64,000 nucleotides of DNA from JALYNX01 sp963780755 (GTDB taxonomy: Bacteria; Actinomycetota; Acidimicrobiia; Spongiisociales; ZC4RG35): positions 620,001-684,000 of the forward strand of contig CAWACX010000002.1 in NCBI GenBank assembly GCA_963780755.1. The letters are read 5' to 3'. Both the position numbers and the translations under genes were made by a program. Every line of letters begins with the position of its first letter. Within the stretch, counting starts at the first letter, position 1. The notes beneath the pieces are model-generated. The model did no database searches, was not told where the DNA came from, and saw nothing but the letters and a program-made list of their open reading frames with translations. Shown here piece by piece: positions 52,075-60,707 of the stretch.

Positions 52075-54642
52075 ATGAATCCCGAGAAGCTCACCGCCAA
52101 GAGTCGCGACGCCCTCATCAATGCAACTCAGGCCGCGCGTGACCACAACCACGGTCTAATCCAACCGGCCCACCTCGCCCTTGCCTTGCTCGGCCAGCAA
52201 GAGGGCATCGTCTACCCGGTCCTCGACCGTCTCGAAGCTCGGCCGGTGGATTTGCGGCGCGCCCTCGAGGAGGTCCTCGATCGTGAGCCCAAGGTCTACG
52301 GCGGGAGCGAGGCGGCAGCATCGCCGGATCTGAACCGGGTGCTCGCCGCAGCTGACCGCCACCGTGAGTCACTGCGGGACGACTACCTGTCGGTGGAGCA
52401 CCTGCTCCTTGCCCTCGCCGAAGACCCGGGCCCGACCGGGGACACCTTTCGCGCACAGGGACTCGATCCGACCGCGATCCTGGAGGCGCTGCAGGCTCTC
52501 AGGGGCAACCGCCGGGTGACCACCGACGATCCCGAGGCGACGTTGAACGCTCTCGAGCAGTACGGGCGAGATCTAACCGCCGAGGCTCGCAAAGGCAGTC
52601 TCGACCCGGTGATCGGCCGCGATGACGAGATCCGGCGGGTGATCCAGGTGCTCTCCCGACGCACGAAGAACAATCCGGTGCTGATCGGGGAGCCCGGTGT
52701 GGGGAAGACAGCGATCGTCGAAGGGCTGGCCCGCCGCATTGCCGACGGGGACGTGCCCGACGGCCTGAAATCCAAGCGGATCATCTCTCTCGACCTCGGC
52801 GCCATGGTCGCCGGCGCCAAGTACCGGGGTGAGTTCGAGGAGAGGCTCAAGGCGGTGCTCGAAGAGATCAGATCGGCCGAGGGCGAGATCATCACCTTCC
52901 TCGACGAGTTGCACACCCTGGTCGGCGCCGGGGCGGCGGAAGGGGCGATGGACGCCTCCAACATGTTGAAGCCGATGCTGGCCCGCGGCGAATTGCGGCT
53001 GATCGGGGCCACCACACTCGACGAGTACCGAAAGCACATCGAGAAGGACGCCGCCCTGGAGCGGCGCTTCCAACCGGTTTTGGTCGAGCCACCCTCAGTG
53101 GAGGACACCATCGGCATCCTGCGCGGGCTGAAGGAGCGGTACGAGATCCATCACGGCGTGCGGATCACCGACTCCGCTCTGGTGGCCGCAGCCGTCCTCT
53201 CCGACCGCTACATCCCGGCTCGGTTCCTTCCCGACAAGGCCATCGACCTCATCGATGAGGCGGCGAGCCGGCTCCGGATCGAGATCGACTCCATGCCCGA
53301 GGAGATCGACGAGCTGACCCGGCGCCGCATCCAACTCGAGATCGAGAGGGAGGCCCTGAAGAAAGAGAGCGACTCCGTCTCCGCAGAGCGCCTGGGGAGC
53401 GTGGAGCAGCAAATCGCCGACCTGGGCGAGGAGATCGACGGCCTCACCGCCCGGTGGAACATGGAAAAGGAAGTGATCACCTCGATCCAGGACCTCAAGG
53501 AGCAGATCGAGGAGACCCGGACCGAGGCGGCGCGGGCCGAGCGTGACGGGGACCTCGCCCGCGCCGCCGAGCTCCGCTACGGGACTGCGGCCAGCTTGCA
53601 GGCTCAACTCGAAGAGCAAGAAGCGGAGTTGGGGCGCCTCCACGAGGAGGGCCGCATGCTCTCCGAGGAGGTCACCGAGCAGGACGTCGCAGAAGTCGTT
53701 GCTCGCTGGACCGGGATCCCGGTATCGAAGTTGATGGAAGGGGAGACCCAGAAGCTGATCCGTCTCGAGGAGGAACTTCACCGTCGGGTGGTCGGCCAGC
53801 ACCACGCGGTGACCGCAGTGGCCAACTCGGTGCGCAGGAGTCGCGCCGGGCTCTCGGACCCGCACCGGCCGTCGGGATCGTTCCTGTTCCTCGGGCCAAC
53901 CGGCGTGGGCAAGACCGAGTTGGCGAGAGCGCTGGCCGACTTCCTCTTCGACGACGAGAGGGCGATGATCCGCATCGACATGTCCGAGTACATGGAGAAG
54001 TTCTCGGTCAGTCGCCTCATCGGCGCCCCGCCCGGATACGTGGGCTATGACGAGGGGGGCCAACTCACCGAGGCGGTGCGTCGTCGCCCCTATTCCGTGG
54101 TCTTGCTCGACGAGGTGGAGAAGGCGCATCCCGACGTCTTCAACGTCCTCCTCCAGTTGCTCGACGACGGCCGGCTCACTGACGGCCAGGGCAGGACGGT
54201 GGACTTCACCAACGTGGTGCTGATCATGACCTCCAACCTGGGCTCGGAGAGCATTCAGCCCGACCTGGAGTTCGAGGTCGTCGAGGAGCGGGTCATGGAC
54301 GCGGTTCGGTCCCACTTCCGCCCGGAGTTCCTCAACCGAATCGACGAGATCATCGTCTTTGAGCGCCTGACTCGGGAAGACCTGCGCAGGATCGTGGAGA
54401 TCCAGCTCGACTCCCTACGGCTCCGACTCGGCGATCGGCGCATCGAGCTCTCGGTCAGCGACGAGGCCCTGGACCTGCTCGCGGAAGCCGGCTTCGACCC
54501 GGTGTACGGGGCCCGACCCCTGAAGCGGGCGATACAGCGCGAGCTTGCCGATCCGCTCGCCTACCGGCTCCTCTCTGGGGAGTTCGGCGAGGGCGACACC
54601 GTGACCGTCGACGCGAAAGAAGGCGAGCTGGTCATCACCTGA
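52075..54642 (+). CDS. clpB: ClpB disaggregase
   Basis: Hsp100 chaperone that threads aggregated protein in cooperation with DnaK. The 855-residue protein has a Clp N domain (1-145), NBD1 with Walker A GEPGVGKT and FLDELHTLVGAG, the coiled-coil middle domain (about 400-520) with its Glu/Arg-rich heptads, and NBD2 with GPTGVGKTELARALA, LLDEVEKAHPDVFN, and sensor residues in GARPLKRAIQ. A start at ATG 52075 (MNPEKLTAKS) fits the family. It lies beside the hspR-dnaJ-grpE-dnaK block, its functional partner, in opposite orientation. Confidence 0.96.
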   Translation: MNPEKLTAKSRDALINATQAARDHNHGLIQPAHLALALLGQQEGIVYPVLDRLEARPVDLRRALEEVLDREPKVYGGSEAAASPDLNRVLAAADRHRESLRDDYLSVEHLLLALAEDPGPTGDTFRAQGLDPTAILEALQALRGNRRVTTDDPEATLNALEQYGRDLTAEARKGSLDPVIGRDDEIRRVIQVLSRRTKNNPVLIGEPGVGKTAIVEGLARRIADGDVPDGLKSKRIISLDLGAMVAGAKYRGEFEERLKAVLEEIRSAEGEIITFLDELHTLVGAGAAEGAMDASNMLKPMLARGELRLIGATTLDEYRKHIEKDAALERRFQPVLVEPPSVEDTIGILRGLKERYEIHHGVRITDSALVAAAVLSDRYIPARFLPDKAIDLIDEAASRLRIEIDSMPEEIDELTRRRIQLEIEREALKKESDSVSAERLGSVEQQIADLGEEIDGLTARWNMEKEVITSIQDLKEQIEETRTEAARAERDGDLARAAELRYGTAASLQAQLEEQEAELGRLHEEGRMLSEEVTEQDVAEVVARWTGIPVSKLMEGETQKLIRLEEELHRRVVGQHHAVTAVANSVRRSRAGLSDPHRPSGSFLFLGPTGVGKTELARALADFLFDDERAMIRIDMSEYMEKFSVSRLIGAPPGYVGYDEGGQLTEAVRRRPYSVVLLDEVEKAHPDVFNVLLQLLDDGRLTDGQGRTVDFTNVVLIMTSNLGSESIQPDLEFEVVEERVMDAVRSHFRPEFLNRIDEIIVFERLTREDLRRIVEIQLDSLRLRLGDRRIELSVSDEALDLLAEAGFDPVYGARPLKRAIQRELADPLAYRLLSGEFGEGDTVTVDAKEGELVIT

Positions 54643-55207
54643 CCCTCCCTGCTGAAATCGCCCACCATCCGAGGGCCGCGGCTGCGGCCACGTGCCACAA
54701 CCCGTGGGGCTGGAGCAAGGAATCGGGGTCGCAGAGCGGCCCGCCGGTGGCCCCCAGGCGCCCGATCACCGCCGCAAGCCCCAGGACTGCCAACGCCCCG
54801 ATGGTCGATGGGGAGCGGTGCTCGCGCAATGCCGAGGCGATGGCGAGCACTGCCAGCGCCACAGCGACCGGGTCGGCGATGCCGGGAGCAACCGCGAACA
54901 GAACGCCGAGCACGGCGAGCCCGATCAACGCCCAACGGCTTCTTCGCGGCAAAGGGTCGATCGTGACCGTGAGCAGGAGCCAGGCCAGCGTCACGTCGTG
55001 GGCCCATTCGCTCCCCGGAGTCATCGGCCCGTGGAACAGGAACGAGCCGATCCCGGTGGCGATCGATGCCATTCCGATCCAGGCGCGATCGGGGCGGAGG
55101 ATCAGGATCGCTATGCCGGCGGCCACGAAGGCAATGGTGGTTAGGGCATTGACCGGCTGGCCGAGTAATCCGGATCCGATCAGCTCACAGTCGGCGGCCG
55201 CGCCCAC
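54635..55207 (-). CDS. CREST-superfamily membrane hydrolase (ceramidase-like)
   Basis: A 190-residue protein of about seven transmembrane helices. Motifs fit the CREST superfamily of zinc-dependent membrane hydrolases (alkaline ceramidases, Per1, PAQR): LTTIAFVAAG, IATGIGSFLFHG, WAHDVTLAW and the C-terminal DSLLQPHGLWHVAAAAALG. The three histidines and the Asp that bind zinc all appear present. Bacterial members are poorly characterised. Its 3' end overlaps clpB by 8 bases; it is last in the dnaK-side minus-strand series. Confidence 0.7.
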   Translation of the reverse strand: MGAAADCELIGSGLLGQPVNALTTIAFVAAGIAILILRPDRAWIGMASIATGIGSFLFHGPMTPGSEWAHDVTLAWLLLTVTIDPLPRRSRWALIGLAVLGVLFAVAPGIADPVAVALAVLAIASALREHRSPSTIGALAVLGLAAVIGRLGATGGPLCDPDSLLQPHGLWHVAAAAALGWWAISAGRVR

Positions 55208-55214
55208 CGTGTGG

Positions 55215-55487
55215 TCAGAAGGGCTGTGGGCCGAGGCCCACTACAGCCGACAGCGCCATCTCTCCCCGTTCGCCAACGGGTGTCAACTGAGCCCGGCCCT
55301 GTCCCACGTCCGGGATCTCCAGGGCGACCACCAAGGCTTTCCCGGCAACCGCCGTGCCCCGCAGCGTTTCCAGCTCTCCCTCCCAGGTTCCCTGCTCGGA
55401 ATCATGCTCCAGAGTGGCCGATCCAGTGGTGAGAAGTATCCCGTCGCCGCCAAGGACCTTGACCGGTCCCTGATAGGTGTCGGCCAT
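55215..55487 (-). CDS. Hypothetical protein, 90 aa
   Basis: A small soluble protein (MADTYQGPVKVLGGDGILLTT start) that I cannot assign to a family. Alternating Val/Leu/Gly segments suggest a small beta-barrel. It starts five bases after hspR and is followed closely by the CREST gene, so it is probably transcribed with the heat-shock operon. It has no cysteine and no membrane segment. Confidence 0.6.
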   Translation of the reverse strand: MADTYQGPVKVLGGDGILLTTGSATLEHDSEQGTWEGELETLRGTAVAGKALVVALEIPDVGQGRAQLTPVGERGEMALSAVVGLGPQPF

Positions 55488-55492
55488 CTCGC

Positions 55493-55885
55493 TCAGCGCT
55501 CCCTCTCGAAGAGCTGGCGCACGTCGCTGCGCAACACGAGGTCACCTCGCTGCAGACGGCGGTTCATCTCGATGCGGTTCTCCATCTCTTCTTCCAGATC
55601 GTCCAGCTTGTCACGAAGCTTGTCGAGCTTCTTCTTGAGCACCCGGTTCTCCTCTTGGAGGGCGAGGACCCGGCGCACGCCCTCGAGGTTGAGGCCCTGG
55701 CTGGTGAGCTCCTGGATGAGCTGAAGCCGCTCGATGTCTTCACGCGAATAGCGACGGGTCCCACCCGGAGTGCGGAAGGGGTCGATGAGGCCCTTGCGCT
55801 CGTAGATGCGGAGGGTTTGCGGGTGCATCCCCGCCAGCTCGGCAGCCACCGAGATCACGAACACCGCCCTCGTCGACTCGCTCAT
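55493..55885 (-). CDS. hspR: HspR, MerR-family heat-shock repressor
   Basis: A 130-residue MerR-family protein with an N-terminal winged helix (FVISVAAELAGMHPQTLRIYERKGLI) and a long C-terminal coiled coil (about 70-115). In actinobacteria HspR represses dnaK and clpB with DnaK as co-repressor. It is the fourth gene after dnaK, grpE and dnaJ on the minus strand, the canonical actinobacterial order, 10 bp after dnaJ. Confidence 0.93.
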   Translation of the reverse strand: MSESTRAVFVISVAAELAGMHPQTLRIYERKGLIDPFRTPGGTRRYSREDIERLQLIQELTSQGLNLEGVRRVLALQEENRVLKKKLDKLRDKLDDLEEEMENRIEMNRRLQRGDLVLRSDVRQLFERER

Positions 55886-55895
55886 GCTCTGACCA

Positions 55896-57014
55896 TCATC
55901 TCAGATGGGCCCGTACGTCATCGGTCTCATACTTGGAGAGGTCCTCGAGGAGTTGCTTCTCTTCCTTGCCGACTTTCGAGGGCACCGCAACCTGCACGGT
56001 GACCAGAAGGTCGCCGGACCGCCCCCGCTCCGGGTCGATGCCCTTGCCCCGCACCCGGAACGTCTTCCCGGACGGGGTCCCCGCGGGGACCTTGAGCTTC
56101 ACCACCCCGTTGAGAGTGGGGACTTCGAGCTTGGTCCCCAACACCGCCTCGGTATAGGTGATGGGAACGGTCAGAGTCAGGTCGTTGCCCTTGCGCCCGA
56201 AGGTGTGGCTGGAGGCGACTCGAACTCTCACCAGGAGATCGCCGGCCGGGCCTCCATTGCGCCCGGGCCCGCCCTTGCCCGGTATGCGGAGGGTGTTCCC
56301 GTCTTGGACCCCCGCCGGAACCCTGACCTTGACCTCGCGGGTCCGGGTCTCGGTGCCGGCGCCTCGGCAGACGGAGCAGGCGGTCTCGATAATTCGCCCC
56401 GACCCGCGACATTGGGGACAGGGTTGGGAAAAGGAGAAGAAACCCTGATTCTGGGCAACCACGCCGCGGCCGCCACAGGTGGGACAGGTGGTCACCGGAG
56501 TGCCGGGCTCGGCGCCCGAGCCCGAGCAATGGGAGCAGGTGGTTGCGCCACGCACGCTGATCGTGGTGGTGACACCGGCTGCGGCATCCTCGAACCCGAT
56601 GCTGAGGTCGGCTTGGGCGTCGGCGCCGCGCGCCGGGCCGTTGCGACCGCCAGATCCGAACCCGAACAGGTCACCGAGGCCCCCGAACCCACCCAGCAGG
56701 TCGGACAGGTCCTCGACCCTGACCTGTTGTCCTCCCTGGAAACCTCCGCTCCGACCCCCGTATCCGGAGAAGCCGCCGGTCTCGACCATGCGCCGCACCT
56801 GGTCGTACTCCTTGCGCTGCTCGACGTTGGAAAGGGTGGCGTAGGCCTCGGAAATCTCCTTGAACTTTTCCTCGGACTCGGCGTTCCCCGGATTGGCGTC
56901 GGGATGATGAGTCTGGGCCAGCTTGCGGTATGCCTTCTTGATCTCCTCTGCGCTGGCCGATTCCTGGACCCCGAGGATCTGATAGAAGTCCTTGTCGACC
57001 CAGTCCCGGTTCAC
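55896..57014 (-). CDS. dnaJ: Chaperone DnaJ
   Basis: A 372-residue type I DnaJ. The J domain carries the HPD motif (AQTHHPDANPG), then a Gly/Phe-rich linker (about 75-130) and four CxxCxGxG zinc repeats (CSHCSGSG, CPTCGGRG, CPQCRGSG, CSVCRGAG), then the substrate domains. It stimulates DnaK ATPase. Its start overlaps the grpE stop by 4 bp. The first zinc repeat lies after a longer linker than usual. Confidence 0.95.
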   Translation of the reverse strand: MNRDWVDKDFYQILGVQESASAEEIKKAYRKLAQTHHPDANPGNAESEEKFKEISEAYATLSNVEQRKEYDQVRRMVETGGFSGYGGRSGGFQGGQQVRVEDLSDLLGGFGGLGDLFGFGSGGRNGPARGADAQADLSIGFEDAAAGVTTTISVRGATTCSHCSGSGAEPGTPVTTCPTCGGRGVVAQNQGFFSFSQPCPQCRGSGRIIETACSVCRGAGTETRTREVKVRVPAGVQDGNTLRIPGKGGPGRNGGPAGDLLVRVRVASSHTFGRKGNDLTLTVPITYTEAVLGTKLEVPTLNGVVKLKVPAGTPSGKTFRVRGKGIDPERGRSGDLLVTVQVAVPSKVGKEEKQLLEDLSKYETDDVRAHLR

Positions 57015-57580
57015 TGTCGTGCTTCCAGGACCACCATCGCCGGTCGCAAGACCCGGTCCCGAAGGCGATATCCGCGTCGAAGCTCCTCGGAGACGACGAG
57101 ATCGGTGCTTCCTGCCGGTGCACCGACTGGCTCGTGGATCTCGGGGTCGAACGGCTCGCCGATCGACGGGAGCACCTCCAGGCCTTCCTGTTCGAGGGCC
57201 TTGAGCAGTTGCTCCCGGGTGTTGATCATCCCGGAGAGGAGGAGGCGCTCCCCGTCGGTGGCGGGCTTGGCGTTGAGCGCGGCGTCGAAGGAGTCGAGGA
57301 CGGGTAGGAGCTCGCGGACCACTCGCTCGGCGGCCCGGTCGAGGACCACTGCCTGTTCGCGTGTCGTCCGCTTCCGGTAGTTGTCGAAGTCCGCGGCGAC
57401 CCGGCGCAGGTCGTCGAGATAGGAGCCTGCCTCTTCCCGGGACTCGATCAGCTTTTCGACGAGCAGCGAGTTGGCCTCGTCCTTGTCCTCGGGAAGCTCG
57501 ATCCCCAGCATTGCAGGGTCGATGGCGCCTGTCGGCTCTTCGATCTCACCGTCGACGATGTCGGCTTCGAAGTCACTCAT
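57011..57580 (-). CDS. grpE: GrpE nucleotide-exchange factor
   Basis: A 189-residue GrpE that releases ADP from DnaK. It has an acidic N-terminus, a long coiled coil (LRRVAADFDNYRKRTTREQA) and the C-terminal beta domain with GEPFDPEIHEPVG and VLRPAMVVLEA. I use the ATG at 57580 (MSDFEADIV) rather than the upstream 13 codons that cross a CGTA-rich repeat. Second gene of the dnaK operon. Confidence 0.93.
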   Translation of the reverse strand: MSDFEADIVDGEIEEPTGAIDPAMLGIELPEDKDEANSLLVEKLIESREEAGSYLDDLRRVAADFDNYRKRTTREQAVVLDRAAERVVRELLPVLDSFDAALNAKPATDGERLLLSGMINTREQLLKALEQEGLEVLPSIGEPFDPEIHEPVGAPAGSTDLVVSEELRRGYRLRDRVLRPAMVVLEARQ

Positions 57581-57587
57581 AGGGATC

Positions 57588-57611
57588 TGCGTACCTGCGT
57601 ATTCGCGTATT
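57588..57611. repeat. 8-bp CGTA-type tandem units between dnaK and grpE
   Basis: TGCGTACC, TGCGTATT and CGCGTATT follow one another without gaps, 18 bases beyond the dnaK stop. The same unit series occurs at 59641-59656. Confidence 0.55.
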
Positions 57612-57628
57612 CGGAGCACTAGCGGCTC

Positions 57629-59461
57629 TTACGCCTCGTCGTCATCCTCGATGATCTCTGCTTCGACCACATCGTCGTCCTCCTCAGGGATCGTGTGGTC
57701 TTCACCACCTCCGGCTGCGGCACCGGCCTCTTGATAGAGGCGGGTAGCCATGGCCTGGCTGGCCTGGATCAAGGCGTCCATGCTGGAACGGATCTCGGCA
57801 GTCTCGGCCGCCTCGTTGGCGATGGTCGCCTTGAGGGCGGCCAAGGCTGACTCGACACCCGACTTCTCCTCGTCGGTCATGTTCTCGCCCTGCTCTTCGA
57901 TCAGCTTGTCGGTCTGATGGACCAACTGGTCGGCCTGGTTGCGGGTCTCGACCGATTCCTTGCGCCTGGCGTCCTCCTCGGCATAGGCCTCGGCGTCCTT
58001 CACCATGCGGTCGATGTCATCCTGGGCCAGAGCGGAGCCTCCGGTGATGGTCATCGCCTGTTCCTTGCTGGTAGCCAGGTCCTTGGCGTTGACGTTGACA
58101 ATCCCGTTGGCGTCGATATCGAAGGCGACCTCGATCTGGGGGATGCCCATGGGCGCCGGCGGGATGCCGGTCAGCCTGAACTTGCCCAGGCTCTTGTTGT
58201 CGTTGGCCATGGTGCGCTCACCCTGCAGGACATGGATCTCCACTTCCGGCTGGTTGTTCTCAGCGGTGGTGAAGATCTCCGATCGCTTGGTCGGGATCGT
58301 GGTGTTGCGCTCGATCATCCGGGTCATCACCCCGCCCTTGGTCTCGATGCCGAGGGTGAGGGGAGTGACGTCGAGGAGCAGGATGTCCTTGACATCGCCC
58401 TTGAGCACACCGGCCTGGATCGCAGCGCCGGCAGCGACCACCTCGTCGGGATTGACCCCGCGGTGCGGGTCCTTGTTGGTCTGGCTCTTCACCAGCTCCT
58501 GGACGGCGGGCATGCGGGTCGAGCCACCGACCAGCACGATGTGGTCGATGTCACCGACAGGGATGCCGGAATCCTTGATCGCCTGCTGGAAGGGCCGCTT
58601 CGTCCTCTCCAAGAGCTCTTCGGTGAGCTTTTGGAACTCGGAGCGGGTCAGCTTGCGCTGGAGGTGGAGGGGGCCCTCGGCGGTGGCGGTGATGAAGGGA
58701 AGGTTGATCTCGGTCTCGGCGACCGTCGACAACTCGATCTTCGCCTTCTCCGCGGCCTCCTTGAGCCGCTGCAGGGCCATGCGGTCCTTGCCGAGATCGA
58801 CACCGTGGTCGTTCTTGAAGCCTTCGACCAGCCAGTCGATGACTTTCTGGTCCCAGTCGTCGCCACCGAGGTTGGTGTCACCCGAGGTCGCCTTGACCTC
58901 GAAGACCCCGTCGCCGATCTCGAGGACCGAGACGTCGAAGGTGCCGCCACCGAGGTCGAAGACCAGGATCGTGTGGTCGGTGCCCTCCTTGTCGAGCCCG
59001 TAGGCCAGGGCGGCGGCGGTCGGCTCGTTGATGATTCGGAGCACGTTGAGCCCGGCGATCTGGCCGGCCTCCTGGGTGGCTTGACGCTGGGCGTCGTTGA
59101 AGTAGGCGGGCACTGTGATCACGGCGTCGGTGACCTTGTCCCCGAGATATGACTCGGCGTCCCGCTTCAGCTTCATCAGGATCCGGGCCGACACCTCCTG
59201 AGCGGTGAACTTCTTGTCATCGGCGTCGATGGACCAGTTGGTCCCCATGTGACGCTTGATCGAGCGGACGGTCTGATCCGGGTTGGTGATGGCCTGACGC
59301 TTGGCGACTTCGCCAACCAGCACCTCGCCATCCTTGAACGACACCACCGAGGGCGTGGTCCGCCCCCCTTCGACGTTGGGGATCACGGTGGGCTCGCCGC
59401 CTTCGAGGACGGCGATCACACTGTTGGTGGTGCCGAGGTCGATGCCTACTGCGCGTGCCAT
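57629..59461 (-). CDS. dnaK: Chaperone DnaK (Hsp70)
   Basis: A 610-residue Hsp70. The ATPase domain shows GIDLGTTNSVIAVLEGGEP at the start, LGGDDWDQKVIDWL and VLVGGSTRMPAVQEL; the substrate domain shows LLLDVTPLTLGIETKGG and FRLTGIPPAP. The C-terminal lid ends in an acidic tail (EEDDDVVEAEIIEDDDEA). Leads the dnaK-grpE-dnaJ-hspR unit. The upstream region contains the inverted repeat GTCTG/CAGAC (59484-59503), but I could not find a full HAIR consensus. Confidence 0.97.
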   Translation of the reverse strand: MARAVGIDLGTTNSVIAVLEGGEPTVIPNVEGGRTTPSVVSFKDGEVLVGEVAKRQAITNPDQTVRSIKRHMGTNWSIDADDKKFTAQEVSARILMKLKRDAESYLGDKVTDAVITVPAYFNDAQRQATQEAGQIAGLNVLRIINEPTAAALAYGLDKEGTDHTILVFDLGGGTFDVSVLEIGDGVFEVKATSGDTNLGGDDWDQKVIDWLVEGFKNDHGVDLGKDRMALQRLKEAAEKAKIELSTVAETEINLPFITATAEGPLHLQRKLTRSEFQKLTEELLERTKRPFQQAIKDSGIPVGDIDHIVLVGGSTRMPAVQELVKSQTNKDPHRGVNPDEVVAAGAAIQAGVLKGDVKDILLLDVTPLTLGIETKGGVMTRMIERNTTIPTKRSEIFTTAENNQPEVEIHVLQGERTMANDNKSLGKFRLTGIPPAPMGIPQIEVAFDIDANGIVNVNAKDLATSKEQAMTITGGSALAQDDIDRMVKDAEAYAEEDARRKESVETRNQADQLVHQTDKLIEEQGENMTDEEKSGVESALAALKATIANEAAETAEIRSSMDALIQASQAMATRLYQEAGAAAGGGEDHTIPEEDDDVVEAEIIEDDDEA

Positions 59462-59483
59462 TTTCTTGGTTTCCTCCAGGTAA

Positions 59484-59503
59484 GTCTGAGTGTATGTGCA
59501 GAC
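59484..59503. promoter_or_regulatory. Short inverted repeat upstream of dnaK
   Basis: GTCTG and CAGAC flank a 10-base centre about 25 bases before the dnaK ATG. The position suits an HspR operator, but the sequence differs from the CTTGAGT-N7-ACTCAAG HAIR consensus, so the assignment is weak. Confidence 0.25.
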
Positions 59504-59566
59504 TACAACCTGAGCGTACCCTTGTCATATTCCCGTTTCCTCCCCCAGGAGCGAAGCGACATTTCT

Positions 59567-59612
59567 CCCCCAGCGACGAAGTGAGCGTTGGGGGGCGTAC
59601 CGGCGAAGCCGG
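59567..59612 (-). terminator. Paired hairpins between cytochrome c and dnaK
   Basis: CCCCCAGCG pairs with CGTTGGGGG (59567-59594, one wobble), and CCGGC-GAA-GCCGG (59600-59612) forms a second hairpin. A further CCCCCA at 59542 and GGGGAGGGGG at 59611 allow larger nested folds. They lie downstream of the cytochrome gene and upstream of dnaK, so they should stop read-through. Confidence 0.5.
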
Positions 59613-59640
59613 GGAGGGGGGTCCGGCGTATATCTGTAAA

Positions 59641-59656
59641 TGCGTACGTGCGTATC
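59641..59656. repeat. 8-bp CGTA-type tandem units after the cytochrome gene
   Basis: TGCGTACG and TGCGTATC, followed by CGCG, start just downstream of the cytochrome c stop. They match TGCGTACC-TGCGTATT-CGCG at 57588. Confidence 0.5.
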
Positions 59657-59662
59657 CGCGCT

Positions 59663-60091
59663 CTAACCCAGCGAGTTGATGTACTGAACCAGATCGTTGA
59701 CGTCCTGCTCGCTGAGTTGCTCGGAGTAGGTGGTGGGCATCACCGCCTCGAATCCGGCGACCACCTGCGAGGTCGGGTCCAGGATCGAGTTGAACAGATA
59801 GTTGTTGTCGGCCACGACCGTCTCGCCCGAGACCAACGGCCTGCTGGCACCGGCGAGGCCCTTCCAGGTAGGCCCGGTCCCCGTGGTCCCGTCGACGGTG
59901 TGACAGGCCAGGCATCCGGTCTCCTGGGCCAGGATCTGGCCTCGGGCCGCGGCCTCCGTGTCGACTGCCACCGGTGTGGTGGTGTCGGTCGACGGCTCAC
60001 CACCGATCGGCTCCCCGGTCCACAACCAGAGCGCCGCCCCGATGACCAGGGTCACTCCGAGGGCGAGTGCAGCCTCAGCCCAGGACTTCAT
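59663..60091 (-). CDS. Membrane-anchored monohaem cytochrome c
   Basis: A 142-residue protein with an N-terminal transmembrane anchor (about 7-26), a Thr/Pro-rich spacer and a class I cytochrome c domain. The haem motif is CLACH near residue 60 and the likely axial methionine is in AVMPTTY. TGPTWKGLAG is typical of domains found in or beside cytochrome oxidase subunit II. It probably carries electrons outside the membrane. No oxidase genes are adjacent. It is divergent from doxX. Confidence 0.88.
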   Translation of the reverse strand: MKSWAEAALALGVTLVIGAALWLWTGEPIGGEPSTDTTTPVAVDTEAAARGQILAQETGCLACHTVDGTTGTGPTWKGLAGASRPLVSGETVVADNNYLFNSILDPTSQVVAGFEAVMPTTYSEQLSEQDVNDLVQYINSLG

Positions 60092-60194
60092 TGGACACCA
60101 TCACGATCGTCGGAACCGTAACAATGGAGCGCCTGGATTCGTCGAATCGACTTGACTCCGGGGTCCGTCGCTCAAACCAGATACAGGAGGATCA

Positions 60195-60707
60195 ATGACC
60201 GAGTTGGACGTCGTCGCCGCCTTGCTTCGCTTTTGGGCGGGGACAGTCATGATCGCCCACGGCCTCAACCACGCCCGGACCCAGGAGGGGACCGCTAAGT
60301 GGTTCGCCTCCAAGGGCTTCAAGTCGCCTGAGCTCAACGCCAAGGTCTCCGCCGCCAGCGAGATCCTGATCGGGCTTGGTCTCATCGCCGGCCTGCTCAC
60401 TTCGGCTGCTGCCGCCGGTCTCGCCGCGACCATGCTCGTGGCGTTCTGGACCATCCATCGCTTTGCGGGCTTCTTCGTCTTCCATCGCCCTGACGAGGGA
60501 TATGAGTACGTGACGACCCTGGCCGTCCTCGCCTTTGCCCTGGCGATCATCGGTCCGGGATCGGCGTCGCTCGACGCGGTGCTCGGAATCGACGGCGACC
60601 TCGATGGTTGGACCGGCGCCGCCATAGTCGGCGTCGGCTTGCTGCTCGGCGCCCTCCAACTCGCGGCGATGTGGCGCCGGCCAGTCGCGGCGGGCTCGGC
60701 CAGTTGA
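60195..60707 (+). CDS. DoxX-family membrane protein
   Basis: A 170-residue protein with about four transmembrane helices. RFWAGTVMIAHGLNHARTQ and the following EILIGLGLIAGLLT match the DoxX/DoxD-like fold. Members are linked with quinone or redox reactions in membranes, but function is mostly unknown. AGGAGG at 60185-60190 supports the ATG at 60195. Its stop overlaps the TTG of the next gene. Confidence 0.8.
   Translation: MTELDVVAALLRFWAGTVMIAHGLNHARTQEGTAKWFASKGFKSPELNAKVSAASEILIGLGLIAGLLTSAAAAGLAATMLVAFWTIHRFAGFFVFHRPDEGYEYVTTLAVLAFALAIIGPGSASLDAVLGIDGDLDGWTGAAIVGVGLLLGALQLAAMWRRPVAAGSAS

Noticed and set aside
57917..59152. Long plus-strand open frame opposite dnaK
   Set aside because: High-G+C codon use makes long antisense frames common; dnaK on the minus strand is certain.
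59484..59503. True HAIR element for HspR
   Set aside because: Only five-base arms with non-consensus sequence; kept as a low-confidence inverted repeat.
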